Of a stretch of 51,130 nt of DNA, positions 39,285 through 47,525 are shown piece after piece (position 1 is the stretch's first letter; each line of letters opens with the position of its first letter). The DNA is taken from contig JAZQPT010000110.1 of NCBI GenBank assembly GCA_045628725.1, forward strand, positions 1 through 51,130. Reading direction: 5' to 3'. This stretch comes from JACQGD01 sp045628725 (GTDB lineage: Bacteria; Patescibacteriota; Saccharimonadia; Saccharimonadales; Saccharimonadaceae). The position numbers and the translations under genes are program-made. Under the pieces are notes generated by a model that did not search any database, was not told the DNA's origin, and worked only from the letters and a program-made list of their open reading frames with translations.

Positions 39285-40052
39285 GTGCTACACACGACAA
39301 CGTACGTCAGTGACACCCAAGTCCGCGATTCAGGCCGAACGATATACATTCCGGGCGAACACAGCAAACAGGCAGTAGACCATTTGCGACGCGAAGGCAG
39401 TAAGTTCAAAACGTCAGCGAATAACCTGCAGCTTTTCCTGTCGGTCATTCTGGCAAGCCTCACGGTCGGCTATATTGTCTCAGGCTTCACAAGTGAAGAC
39501 GTGGCAATATGGGGATTCGCGGCTATCTGGGCTACAGGCCTCATTATCGCGCTGCGTCTGTACGTCGAGAGCGTGGAGTTTGCCCGTGCCGAACGTCGAC
39601 TCGAAGCGGCAGATGTGTCTGGTATCGAGGTGTTATCGTATAGCGATTACCTCAGCAGATCCAACCCTCTGCGCAGTGCACTTCGACGACGCGACCGGCT
39701 CACTGAAAACTCCGATGACAGTCCGTACGACCAGTGGCTCTACAATGAACTACTCGGCCACACGGAGCTCGGAAAGCAGATCGCAGAAGTCCTGGAGACA
39801 TTCTGGGAGGAACACGGCGAAGCTATCGAGCTGTCGCGCGCAGCACCGAGCGGCTACAAGGTACTTCAAGTGCTCGACGGCCCTATCCGGATCGCTGCGA
39901 AAAAAATCCACACACTGTTGCTCGATCGTGAAGAGCCGTCGTACGTCACCGAACTGCGCGAAAAGAACAAGCACAAACGCTTGATCAGAGAGGCAGAACA
40001 GGCCGAAGCACAGTTCAAGATTGACGAGCTGCTCAAGCAGTTCACAAGTTAA
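39285..40052 (+). CDS. Two-helix membrane protein with cytoplasmic helical domain
   Basis: About 255 residues from GTG 39285 (then LHTTTYVSDTQVRDSG). A soluble head of about 45 residues precedes two close membrane helices (LFLSVILASLTVGYIVSGF and VAIWGFAAIWATGLIIALRL). The remainder is charged and helical (EFARAERRLEAADVSG, ending EKNKHKRLIREAEQAEAQF). The two-helix-plus-cytoplasmic-domain form is common in phage-related and defence-associated proteins, but no family is recognised. The start is uncertain: GGGAG lies only 4 nt from the GTG. G/C-rich codons. Confidence 0.65.
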   Translation: MLHTTTYVSDTQVRDSGRTIYIPGEHSKQAVDHLRREGSKFKTSANNLQLFLSVILASLTVGYIVSGFTSEDVAIWGFAAIWATGLIIALRLYVESVEFARAERRLEAADVSGIEVLSYSDYLSRSNPLRSALRRRDRLTENSDDSPYDQWLYNELLGHTELGKQIAEVLETFWEEHGEAIELSRAAPSGYKVLQVLDGPIRIAAKKIHTLLLDREEPSYVTELREKNKHKRLIREAEQAEAQFKIDELLKQFTS

Positions 40053-40065
40053 CCAGAAGAGTTAA

Positions 40066-40117
40066 GCCACCTACACCGAAAGATGAAAACGTCATTCGGT
40101 CACTGGGTGGCGTTTTC
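40066..40117 (+). terminator. Terminator of the 39285 gene
   Basis: GCCACC (40066-40071) and ACCGAA (40075-40080) pair with TTCGGT (40095-40100) and GGTGGC (40106-40111), followed by GTTTTC. Confidence 0.85.
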
Positions 40118-40127
40118 ATTGGGGTGA

Positions 40128-40133
40128 TATACT
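40128..40133 (+). promoter_or_regulatory. Leaderless-type -10 box before the 40140 mini-ORF
   Basis: TGA-TATACT, exactly 6 nt before ATG 40140. Confidence 0.7.
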
Positions 40134-40139
40134 ACTTAT

Positions 40140-40178
40140 ATGAATAATAACTTGGAGCAGTCACATGGAGATGTATAG
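40140..40178 (+). CDS. Leaderless 12-codon uORF overlapping the next gene's start
   Basis: Frame MNNNLEQSHGDV, stop TAG 40176-40178. It contains the SD (TTGGAG, 40151-40156 region) and the ATG (40165) of the downstream gene in another phase, the layout of a coupled leader ORF. Existence as a peptide is inference. Confidence 0.45.
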   Translation: MNNNLEQSHGDV

Positions 40179-40956
40179 CTATTGGCAAAAGCAGGATCCT
40201 GCCAAGCCTTTGTTTCCCGACATCGAATGGAACAAACCCGAAGTCGCGTCAAGAGCCGGTAAATTAGGTATTATTGGTGGCAACAAATTAGGTTTTGCGG
40301 CAGTAGGCGAGGCGTATTCAATTGCCATGGATGCGGGCATAGGACAGGTACGTGTACTACTACCCGATGCGCTCCGTAAAACAATTCCTCCCACTATGAC
40401 CGATGCGCATTTTGCCGCCACCAATCCGTCCGGCAGTCTGTCGCGCGAAGCTACGCCTGACATGCACACCGTTGGGCAGTGGGCTACGAGTATCTTACTC
40501 ATCGGCGATGCTGGACGAAACAGCGAAACGGCGATATTATACGATGATTTTATCCGTGACTATACAGGACAGTTAACGATTACCCGTGATTCGTTCGATT
40601 TATTAAAACAAGCCCTCGATGTCGTCGTCGATCGACCAGACACGCTGCTAGTCGTATCATTTGCGCAGCTGCAAACGCTGTTCAAAACAGTGTACTATCC
40701 AAAAATGTTAACCTTTAGCATGCAGTTACAACAACTCGTCGAAACGTTACATAAATTTACGATTACCTACGGCGTAACGGTTGCAACATTTCATCAAGGT
40801 CAGTTAATTGTCGCGCACGGTGGCCAGGTGACCACTACCGTCTGGGAAAACCCTATGGCTATCTGGAAGGGAACGGTCGCAACGCGAGCGACGGCGTATT
40901 GGCTATGGAATCCATCCAAACCACTTGAGGCAGTTACTGCCAGTCTTATGTCATAA
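40165..40956 (+). CDS. NAD(P)H-hydrate dehydratase-like (NnrD/YjeF C-domain) protein, degenerate
   Basis: 263 residues. RAGKLGIIGGNKLGFAAVGEAYSIAMDAGIGQVRVLLPDAL matches the N-terminal signature of the ribokinase-like ADP/ATP-dependent NAD(P)HX dehydratases (GGSxxxxGA...A...GaGxV). Where the family has its GTGDxLxG active-site loop this protein reads NPMAIWKGTVATRATAYWLWN, without the catalytic Asp, so it is probably inactive or changed in function. No epimerase domain is fused. The assignment rests on the N-terminal motif and the order of segments. Confidence 0.55.
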   Translation: MEMYSYWQKQDPAKPLFPDIEWNKPEVASRAGKLGIIGGNKLGFAAVGEAYSIAMDAGIGQVRVLLPDALRKTIPPTMTDAHFAATNPSGSLSREATPDMHTVGQWATSILLIGDAGRNSETAILYDDFIRDYTGQLTITRDSFDLLKQALDVVVDRPDTLLVVSFAQLQTLFKTVYYPKMLTFSMQLQQLVETLHKFTITYGVTVATFHQGQLIVAHGGQVTTTVWENPMAIWKGTVATRATAYWLWNPSKPLEAVTASLMS

Positions 40957-40981
40957 AATTGTTCTGAATACACTAAAGTGT

Positions 40982-40987
40982 TAAAAT
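40982..40987 (+). promoter_or_regulatory. Leaderless-type -10 box
   Basis: TG-T-TAAAAT, 7 nt before ATG 40995. Confidence 0.65.
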
Positions 40988-40994
40988 ATTCATC

Positions 40995-41957
40995 ATGACT
41001 AACAGCGAACGATCTCTCAGAAATACACCAAGGATTTTTGATGATGATCGTCAAATGTACGAAAAGGCATACAAAGATGGGAATACTCTCGTAAAGGCAA
41101 GTGTCACACTTGATACGCAGATCCTCGAGTTAAAAAACCTCTTATATCAATATAAAGACAGCGAACTCCAAACTAACATTTCCAGTCGCGACGAACTTAC
41201 GCAGAATGTTAATGCTATTTTTATGCAAGCGATGCACGGACTGAGCGAATCAAATAAAAGCGGCAGGGGATCATGGAACGACTATTTTCGTTTAGCAATG
41301 CAAGCCGAGATGATCGACGAGCGAATGCAGGCCGATTTAGCGTTTATGGCATACGACCATTTTGATTACCGCAGAAAATTAGTTAACGGGGCAGCAGGTA
41401 AAAATATTGGAGTTGTCGAGTTGATATTGGCAACCATTGATAACCTTTACGACGATCAAGATGTCGCCGTCTCTCGCAACAAAGATATCGATACGCGTCT
41501 ATACGAGAATAGGTTCGCAGGTGAGATAAATCAGCTTCGAGGAGCGATGAGTGAATCAGTTGTCATGGCGCTGGCTAACTATTCCCAGGCACCAAGCAAA
41601 CTTGCGCTTCCGGCGCGGACCTATGGTGATTTACGGCAAAAAACAGACATGATATATTTCTACGCAGACGACAAAGAGAAGCGATCTTTTACTGTACCCG
41701 TGCAAATCAAAACATCCCGAGGCAGTCAATCCAAACCTAATATCGACCCCGAGAACGGATTTACGCTATACATGAATGACTATGATTCATCAAATGATTT
41801 TCGCTTAGCCCGATTGCTCGTCGCGCAACATGAACCACGCGAACTTACCGAGGGAGAGCAAGCGTACCTCAATCAGACACTTGTAGCGTTCGATAAAGAC
41901 ATCAAGCAGCAGTGCGCCATGAATCCTGGCACACCTCTGCCTGTTTTTTATAAATAA
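40995..41957 (+). CDS. Large soluble hypothetical protein
   Basis: 320 residues, mostly helical in the first two thirds (LDTQILELKNLLYQYKDSELQ, AEMIDERMQADLAFMAYDHF), then a beta-rich part (KTDMIYFYADDKEKRSFTVPVQIKTSRGSQSKP) that has a faint PD-(D/E)XK-like look (xVQIKT). No signal peptide or membrane helix. Leaderless. The nuclease resemblance is weak and not claimed. Confidence 0.65.
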   Translation: MTNSERSLRNTPRIFDDDRQMYEKAYKDGNTLVKASVTLDTQILELKNLLYQYKDSELQTNISSRDELTQNVNAIFMQAMHGLSESNKSGRGSWNDYFRLAMQAEMIDERMQADLAFMAYDHFDYRRKLVNGAAGKNIGVVELILATIDNLYDDQDVAVSRNKDIDTRLYENRFAGEINQLRGAMSESVVMALANYSQAPSKLALPARTYGDLRQKTDMIYFYADDKEKRSFTVPVQIKTSRGSQSKPNIDPENGFTLYMNDYDSSNDFRLARLLVAQHEPRELTEGEQAYLNQTLVAFDKDIKQQCAMNPGTPLPVFYK

Positions 41958-41974
41958 AGTCATTTTTTAACCAC

Positions 41975-42062
41975 TGGTACCGCGGACCGGACTTGAACCG
42001 GTACGAGCTAATGCTCACAAGATTTTGAGTCTGGCGTGTCTACCAAATTCCACCACCGCGGC
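41975..42062 (-). tRNA. tRNA-Leu (CAA), CCA encoded
   Basis: A class II tRNA with long variable arm (TGAGC-ATTA-GCTC). Acceptor GCCGCGG pairs with CCGCGGT (G-T at the end), then A and encoded CCA. The anticodon loop CTCAAAA gives CAA; the stem CCAGA/TCTTG has one C-T mismatch. T-arm ACCGG-TTCAAGT-CCGGT. Confidence 0.95.
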
Positions 42063-42100
42063 ACAAGTTGTTAAAAAATTGAACTTTGAATTTCATTACC

Positions 42101-42117
42101 GCGACAAATACTGTCGC
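42101..42117 (-). other. Hairpin upstream of tRNA-Leu
   Basis: GCGAC-AGTATTT-GTCGC in the probable tRNA-Leu precursor. No T-run. The 145-nt gap 42063-42207 holds this, the tRNA promoter region and the sortase promoter. Confidence 0.4.
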
Positions 42118-42177
42118 TGAAACATTCTTTTATAAGCATTTACATAACCGCACTTACAAAAGGTTCGCTATGTATTG

Positions 42178-42197
42178 TATAATAAAATGTAATAGGA
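42178..42197 (+). promoter_or_regulatory. Promoter and SD of the sortase gene
   Basis: TATAAT (42178-42183). AGGA (42194-42197) lies 10 nt before ATG 42208. Confidence 0.65.
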
Positions 42198-42207
42198 ATC
42201 TATAGAT

Positions 42208-43383
42208 ATGCGCCCTCAAGATAATACTAATAGCCAAAAGGCAACTCCAGCACGTGATATTTCCATCCCTGCGCGTGATGCAGCTATTAACGTTGTTCGC
42301 GGCCAGCTTGATGCGCTATATAGCCAAAAAGACGCTTCAACCCCTGTCGGAACGCCAACCGCACCTGCAGCGACTCCTCAAGCCGTCACTCAGCCCACCC
42401 CCGTAAAGGCGGCCGAACCTGTCGCACCGGCAGCATCTTCATCAAAAGAAGCCTGGGCGCAGTATCATAACGCATGGCAAGAATATTATCAGAAATATTA
42501 CCAGCATTACTACACCGGTCACGCACATCGGATCATCACCGAAGAACGTCAAAAGAACAGTGGAGCTAATCAATCCCTGCCAGTACAGCCAGCTCCGCAC
42601 ATCGCCAATCAGGCCGCTGTAGACGAACTACGCAGTAAAATTCAGGATAAAGTAAAATCTAATGCCCAAAAGGTACGAAAAAGTCGTCACTTCATTCCTA
42701 TTAGCGCTGCGGCACTCGTACTCGTCATATTCGTATTCCTGCAGTACAATAGCGTGCTTATCGGCACCGTACAGGCCTATGTCAGCCCTGGAACGATTGA
42801 TCCGCAGAATATAGTCGTTGATCCAACGGCAAACGCTCAGATCGGCCCCGACCCACGTCTCATCATACCTAAAATTAATGTTGACGTTCCTGTCATGTAC
42901 GGGATTTCAAATAAACACGATTCACAAATGGCCGCAATGGAAAAAGGCGTTGCTCACTTTGCAATACCTGGCGCAAATAGCGTTCCGGGTCAAATCGGCA
43001 ATACGGTAATTTCTGGTCACTCTAGCAATGATCTATTTGAGCCGGGTGATTATAAATTCGTCTTTGCGCAACTTGAAAAACTCCAAGAAGGCGACACAAT
43101 CTACGCTAACTATGAAAGCGTCCGTTACACCTATACGATAACCAAAAAAGAAATCGTCAAACCGAGCGAAGTCAGTAAGTTAACTTACCCGACCGAGCAG
43201 CCCGTACTAACACTTATCACTTGCTGGCCACTAGGTACTGCCGATAAGCGACTGCTCGTTACCGCAGAGCAGGTATCTCCCGATCCAACAAAAGCAGTAC
43301 CTACATCAGCTACAGGTACAGGTGACTCATCGATGCCAGGCAACGGTCCGAGTGCATTCGAAAAGATATTTGGCGCCAGGTAG
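42208..43383 (+). CDS. Sortase family transpeptidase
   Basis: 391 residues. A long cytoplasmic N-terminus (1-160) is Ala/Pro-rich, then Tyr-rich (YHNAWQEYYQKYYQHYYTGHAH). One helix follows (PISAAALVLVIFVFLQYNSV, about 168-187). The outer sortase domain has RLIIPKINVDVPVMYG, TVISGHSSNDLF (His about 271), LTLITCWPLG (catalytic Cys about 339) and DKRLLV (Arg). It links surface proteins to an envelope acceptor or to one another. Substrates with sorting signals are not evident in the window. The Tyr-rich cytoplasmic region is unusual. Confidence 0.92.
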   Translation: MRPQDNTNSQKATPARDISIPARDAAINVVRGQLDALYSQKDASTPVGTPTAPAATPQAVTQPTPVKAAEPVAPAASSSKEAWAQYHNAWQEYYQKYYQHYYTGHAHRIITEERQKNSGANQSLPVQPAPHIANQAAVDELRSKIQDKVKSNAQKVRKSRHFIPISAAALVLVIFVFLQYNSVLIGTVQAYVSPGTIDPQNIVVDPTANAQIGPDPRLIIPKINVDVPVMYGISNKHDSQMAAMEKGVAHFAIPGANSVPGQIGNTVISGHSSNDLFEPGDYKFVFAQLEKLQEGDTIYANYESVRYTYTITKKEIVKPSEVSKLTYPTEQPVLTLITCWPLGTADKRLLVTAEQVSPDPTKAVPTSATGTGDSSMPGNGPSAFEKIFGAR

Positions 43384-43406
43384 ATCTGCAAGGAATAGTT
43401 AGCTAG

Positions 43407-44876
43407 TTAGTTGTTTACAACAAGCTGGCCACGATTTAACGATACGCCGTTATCAGTAGCGGCAAATCCATAAATGTACTTCTCGTTACCAGTCAGTGTG
43501 ATTGCCTGGCCTTCGATAACCGGCATAACATCTTGCTGGTTTGCGCCGTCAAAGTCATAGAACCGAATCATGTTTGCGCGGTCATTTGCGATCATATAAT
43601 CATCAATCCACACCAGTGGTCGAGAACTCGTTGCCGGTTTTGTAAACAATGTCACGTCCGCCTTCTCAAGCTCTATGTCATACGTCGCAAATCCATCAGC
43701 CATCTCTGCAACCACCAATCGGCCGTTTTCTCCAATAGTTAGACGTTGTGGCGCGCTTGGTAATTCAACTTTCGAAAGCTGCGACAGGTTAGCTTTCGTA
43801 GTTTTTTGAGGCAAAGTCCCGACAAATACTTGCATGGTTGTGCCATGTGTGACGCCTACATAATTCTTGCCATAATACTCGCCGAGTGCCACGTGCACAT
43901 TTGCAGTGTCCGCCGGGTATGAAAATAGCGTCTGCGCTTCATTCATTGCTGCTTCGCGGTACCCAACATGCTTTTGATTCAACTCAGTAGCATCAGGTTT
44001 AGTAACATAGAGCACGGTATCGTTTTTATATACCGAGAATTCTTCGACATTATCGACAAGAGGGCCTGAAAGTGTTTTGCCGCCAAAATCCAGACGCCGC
44101 ACTGTTCCGTCATCGATCAGTGCATACGCGTCGCTACCATTGCGCTCGCCGAATTTTATATCTACTGCGTTGATACCAAACGACGAGGTAATGTTGACTG
44201 ACTCAGCAGGGTTGGAACGATCAACCAGCAACCATTCTGATTTGTCGGTGTCATAGGTATGCTTTATGAGTAGTTTATCGCTATTTCTGTTCCATAGTTG
44301 CACAGAAAATACTTGCGGGGCAGCCGCAGTCGCCGGAGTAATGATAGATTCGGGAATAGTGATCTCGCTATATTTAGGAGCATTAGATTCTATATTTACC
44401 AACCCAAGAGTTGAACTTGCCAAATCTTCCTGGACGACAATCCACTTTCGATCAGTTGACGGCAGACTGGCTGCAACATGAGAATACGTTCGCATTTGCT
44501 CAACTTTTACTTCGTTAGGGACGAATCGTGCATAACTAAGCCACCCAATACCACCGGCTTGGACGTTAATTGTTTTTCGCCAAGACCGGTAATTCTTTAG
44601 ATCCATTTGAACATGGTGGCTCTTAGCTTCGACGCTTGCCTTGCTCGGGGTACGCGATGTCGTCTGGACACCATCTAGCGTGACCGTAGCGCCACTTGGT
44701 GTACTAGAGAACTGTAGCAGTCCACCTTGTTCTAGTCGTCCGTCCTGGCGATTAAAAGAATACCCTAGAATAACAAGCATTAATACAGTGACGATAGTGA
44801 GTACCGATAAAGTCATGAACGCATAGACGAGCGTCCGCACGATAACTTGACGGCGTTTTGTTGTTGGACGATACAT
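43407..44876 (-). CDS. Membrane protein with PEGA domain and beta-propeller-like body
   Basis: 489 residues. Short basic start (MYRPTTKRRQVIVRTLVY), one helix (AFMTLSVLTIVTVLMLVILGY, about 19-39), then LLQFSSTPSGATVTLDGVQTTSRTPSKASV, a PEGA domain signature, with KNYRSWRKTINVQAG. The rest consists of repeating beta-strand units (LPSTDRKWIVVQED, LLIKHTYDTDKSEWLLVD, LTIGENGRLVVAEM) like a WD/propeller. An envelope-linked role is likely. ATG 44876 is 7 nt from TATACT (44889-44884, minus); leaderless. Confidence 0.85.
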   Translation of the reverse strand: MYRPTTKRRQVIVRTLVYAFMTLSVLTIVTVLMLVILGYSFNRQDGRLEQGGLLQFSSTPSGATVTLDGVQTTSRTPSKASVEAKSHHVQMDLKNYRSWRKTINVQAGGIGWLSYARFVPNEVKVEQMRTYSHVAASLPSTDRKWIVVQEDLASSTLGLVNIESNAPKYSEITIPESIITPATAAAPQVFSVQLWNRNSDKLLIKHTYDTDKSEWLLVDRSNPAESVNITSSFGINAVDIKFGERNGSDAYALIDDGTVRRLDFGGKTLSGPLVDNVEEFSVYKNDTVLYVTKPDATELNQKHVGYREAAMNEAQTLFSYPADTANVHVALGEYYGKNYVGVTHGTTMQVFVGTLPQKTTKANLSQLSKVELPSAPQRLTIGENGRLVVAEMADGFATYDIELEKADVTLFTKPATSSRPLVWIDDYMIANDRANMIRFYDFDGANQQDVMPVIEGQAITLTGNEKYIYGFAATDNGVSLNRGQLVVNN

Positions 44877-44883
44877 ATTTTAT

Positions 44884-44889
44884 AGTATA
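44884..44889 (-). promoter_or_regulatory. Leaderless-type -10 box of the PEGA protein gene
   Basis: TATACT on the minus strand, 7 nt from ATG 44876. Confidence 0.75.
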
Positions 44890-44972
44890 CCCCAGTTACC
44901 TGAAAAAGTGCTTGCAAAAATGGACGATACTGCCTAAGATATTAGTAACAGCCGTGAAAACATGAGCGTGTT

Positions 44973-45006
44973 TAGAATAGCGGTAATCACCGCAAGGGGA
45001 ATAGGG
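44973..45006 (+). promoter_or_regulatory. Promoter, hairpin and SD of the 45007 gene
   Basis: TAGAAT (44973-44978), then GCGGT-AATC-ACCGC (44980-44993) and AAGGGGAATAGGG just before ATG 45007. Confidence 0.5.
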
Positions 45007-46017
45007 ATGAGCGAAAAACAAACAATCAGCATAAATGGACGTCACTACGATGCTCATTCTGGGTTAGCTGTTGATACGCCTGGCATACCTGTCACGCCCA
45101 AACATACGCCAACCACACCTGCATCTCACCGGGCAACGACTCACGCCGTTTCGGTACATGCTCGTCCAGGACGATCTCATACACTTAACCGCAAGACCAT
45201 CAAACGACCGCAGCCAGCCGCTGCACCAGCACCAGCACCTGCTGCGACTCAACAAATCACACCTCGTCGCAACCCTACACTCACAGCGCATCGACCAACT
45301 CCCACTGCCGTCAAACATATATCTAAGTTCGCGCCTCATCCGATAAAAGCAGCCAAGCCTATTATGGACATCGGACCAGTTTCTCATCCTCATGTCGTTA
45401 AAGCCCATGCAATGAGCAAGGCAAAGACGGAAGCACCTCGAGTTCCAAAACCAGTCAAACCTCAGACGTCTCACGAAATTAAACAGTCTGCTATTCATAA
45501 TGCGGTACAGAATACTAATGTCAATCACCGTCAGCCTAAAAGTCACATCCTAAAAAGGCGTCCTCGTGCTATTAGCATCGTTTCTGCGTCTATCGCACTC
45601 GTTTTAATGGGCGGCTACTTAACATATCTCAATATGCCAAGTATTTCTGTACGAGTTGCAGCAGCCCAAGCGGGCATTAGCGCATCGTACCCTAATTACA
45701 AGCCAGACGGCTATAGCTTGAACGGAACTGTCGGCTACAGCGAGGGTAAAGTCACTATGAAATTTGCCTCTAACGGCGGACCACAGTCATTTGCTATTAA
45801 CCAAACTAAGAGCAACTGGGATTCTGCAGCAGTTCTTGATAACTACGTTTCACCTCGCGCCGGCGCCAGCTACATTCCATACACTGAACGTGGCCTGACT
45901 ATCTACACCTACGGCAATAGTGCGGCATGGGTTAATGGAGGCATTCTGTATACTATCGAAGGCGACGCGCCACTTTCTAGCGAACAGATTCGCCGTATTG
46001 CTACCAGCCTGATCTAG
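45007..46017 (+). CDS. Membrane protein with extracytoplasmic DUF4367-like domain
   Basis: 336 residues from ATG 45007 (MSEKQTISINGRHYDAHSGL). A long Pro/Ala/His/Lys-rich cytoplasmic region (about 30-195) is followed by one helix (AISIVSASIALVLMGGYLTYL, about 196-216). The outer domain (ISASYPNYKPDGYSLNGTVG ... LTIYTYGNSAAWVNGGILYTI) is the DUF4367 pattern seen in anti-sigma or spore-type proteins. I prefer this start to 44962 because of the purine-rich SD and the family-like start motif. Partners unknown. Confidence 0.8.
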   Translation: MSEKQTISINGRHYDAHSGLAVDTPGIPVTPKHTPTTPASHRATTHAVSVHARPGRSHTLNRKTIKRPQPAAAPAPAPAATQQITPRRNPTLTAHRPTPTAVKHISKFAPHPIKAAKPIMDIGPVSHPHVVKAHAMSKAKTEAPRVPKPVKPQTSHEIKQSAIHNAVQNTNVNHRQPKSHILKRRPRAISIVSASIALVLMGGYLTYLNMPSISVRVAAAQAGISASYPNYKPDGYSLNGTVGYSEGKVTMKFASNGGPQSFAINQTKSNWDSAAVLDNYVSPRAGASYIPYTERGLTIYTYGNSAAWVNGGILYTIEGDAPLSSEQIRRIATSLI

Positions 46018-46046
46018 CATATCTGTTATTTCAGCCGTACATCTGT

Positions 46047-46052
46047 TAGAAT
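46047..46052 (+). promoter_or_regulatory. Near-leaderless -10 box of gltX
   Basis: TG-T-TAGAAT, 11 nt before ATG 46064, leaving about 5 nt of leader. Confidence 0.65.
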
Positions 46053-46063
46053 AAAGAGTAGTT

Positions 46064-47491
46064 ATGTCTAATATTCGTACTCGTTTTGCTCCAAGTCCTA
46101 CCGGTTTTATGCACGTTGGTGGCGTTCGAACCGCACTGTTTGCGTGGTTCATCGCGCAACAATCATCAGGAACTTTCATCCTTCGTATCGAAGATACCGA
46201 TAAAGTCCGAGAAGTAGAGGGCAGTGCCATTCAAATCGCAGACAGCCTGCGCTGGCTTGGCATAGAATGGCAAGAAGGCATCGATAAGGGTGGCGACTTT
46301 GGCCCCTATCTACAGTCCGAGCGACTACCGATTTATCAGGAATGGGCACAAAAACTTATCGAAAAGGGCCGAGCATACGCCGATCCTTACACCAAAGAAG
46401 AACTTGAAGCGTTTCGCGATAGCGCAAAAGCGAACAAAAAACCGTTTCTTTATAGAGATTATCGTCCAGAGAACCCACCAGTCTGGGATGGCACACAGCC
46501 ACTACGATTCAAATCAGACCCTCAGCCATACAAATGGCACGACGCCGTCATGGGTGATCTTTCGACTGGTCCCGAGGCAATCGACGATTTTATTCTTATC
46601 AAATCTGATGGCTTCCCGACATACAATTTTTGTCACATCATTGATGACATGTTAATGAACATCACTCACGTTCTTCGCAGCCAGGAATTCATCAGTAGCA
46701 CCCCTAAGTTCCTCAATCTCTACGACGCGCTTGGCATCGAACGACCAATTCTTGGGACATTACCATACGTTATGGCAATGGACGGCAAAAAGAAGTTAGG
46801 CAAACGAGACGGCGCCAAAGACATCCTCGAATACGGCAAAGAAGGATATCTACCCGAGGCAATGATGAACTTCTTAGCGACACTTGGCTGGAACGATGGT
46901 ACGGAACAAGAAGTATTTACGCGCGCCGAACTAATACAAAAGTTTAGTCTTAATCGTGTGCAAAAATCACCTGCGCGCTTTGACGAGCAGCGACTGCTTT
47001 GGCTCAACGGGCAACACATACGATTGCTTTCGCTCGACGACCTTTATCAGCGCGTTACTGATTTTTGGCCAGCGTCTGCAAACGGCGCCGACGAATCATA
47101 CAAACGTCATATTCTTTCTCTCGTACAAGACCGTCTTAAAACGCTCGCAGATCTTCCAATTATTAGCGATTATTTCTTCGCAGAACCAACTCCTGACTGG
47201 ACAATGGCAGACGACAATAAGCAGCTACGCAAACTCGATAGGCAAGAGCAAGTAGCCCTTATCGAAAAAACGATCACCGCCTTTAAAAACACTAACTTTA
47301 CCCCCGACGATATACAGGCAGCACTTAATCAGCTACTCGAAGACACCCAGCAAAAACCAGGCATCCTTTTCAGCCTTGTTCGACTCGCTGTGTCGTGGGC
47401 GCCGTTTAGTCCAGCGCTCCCTGACACACTAGCTGCACTCGGCAAAGAACAAACGCTTGCACGCCTTGAATCTGCTATAAAAACTGCCTAA
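46064..47491 (+). CDS. gltX: Glutamyl-tRNA synthetase
   Basis: 475 residues, class I synthetase charging tRNA-Glu (and perhaps tRNA-Gln if transamidation is used). TRFAPSPTGFMHVGGVRTALF is the HIGH region, FILRIEDTDKVREVEGS the substrate loop, and KKLGKRDGAKDI the KMSKS loop. The C-terminal helical anticodon domain is complete. Its cognate tRNA-Glu(CUC) lies 3 kb downstream. Confidence 0.97.
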   Translation: MSNIRTRFAPSPTGFMHVGGVRTALFAWFIAQQSSGTFILRIEDTDKVREVEGSAIQIADSLRWLGIEWQEGIDKGGDFGPYLQSERLPIYQEWAQKLIEKGRAYADPYTKEELEAFRDSAKANKKPFLYRDYRPENPPVWDGTQPLRFKSDPQPYKWHDAVMGDLSTGPEAIDDFILIKSDGFPTYNFCHIIDDMLMNITHVLRSQEFISSTPKFLNLYDALGIERPILGTLPYVMAMDGKKKLGKRDGAKDILEYGKEGYLPEAMMNFLATLGWNDGTEQEVFTRAELIQKFSLNRVQKSPARFDEQRLLWLNGQHIRLLSLDDLYQRVTDFWPASANGADESYKRHILSLVQDRLKTLADLPIISDYFFAEPTPDWTMADDNKQLRKLDRQEQVALIEKTITAFKNTNFTPDDIQAALNQLLEDTQQKPGILFSLVRLAVSWAPFSPALPDTLAALGKEQTLARLESAIKTA

Positions 47492-47507
47492 ATACTTTTA
47501 AGTTTGC

Positions 47508-47513
47508 TACAAT
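47508..47513 (+). promoter_or_regulatory. Near-leaderless -10 box of the DUF3048-kinase-regulator operon
   Basis: TG-C-TACAAT, 12 nt before ATG 47526. Confidence 0.65.
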
Positions 47514-47525
47514 AGTGCTTAAGCT

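Noticed and set aside
42121..42150. 9-codon minus-strand frame near a TATAAA box upstream of tRNA-Leu
   Set aside because: Very short, and A/T-rich spacers give such frames by chance.
45064..45546. 160-aa minus-strand frame
   Set aside because: Antisense of the Pro/Ala/His-rich cytoplasmic region of the 45007 protein.
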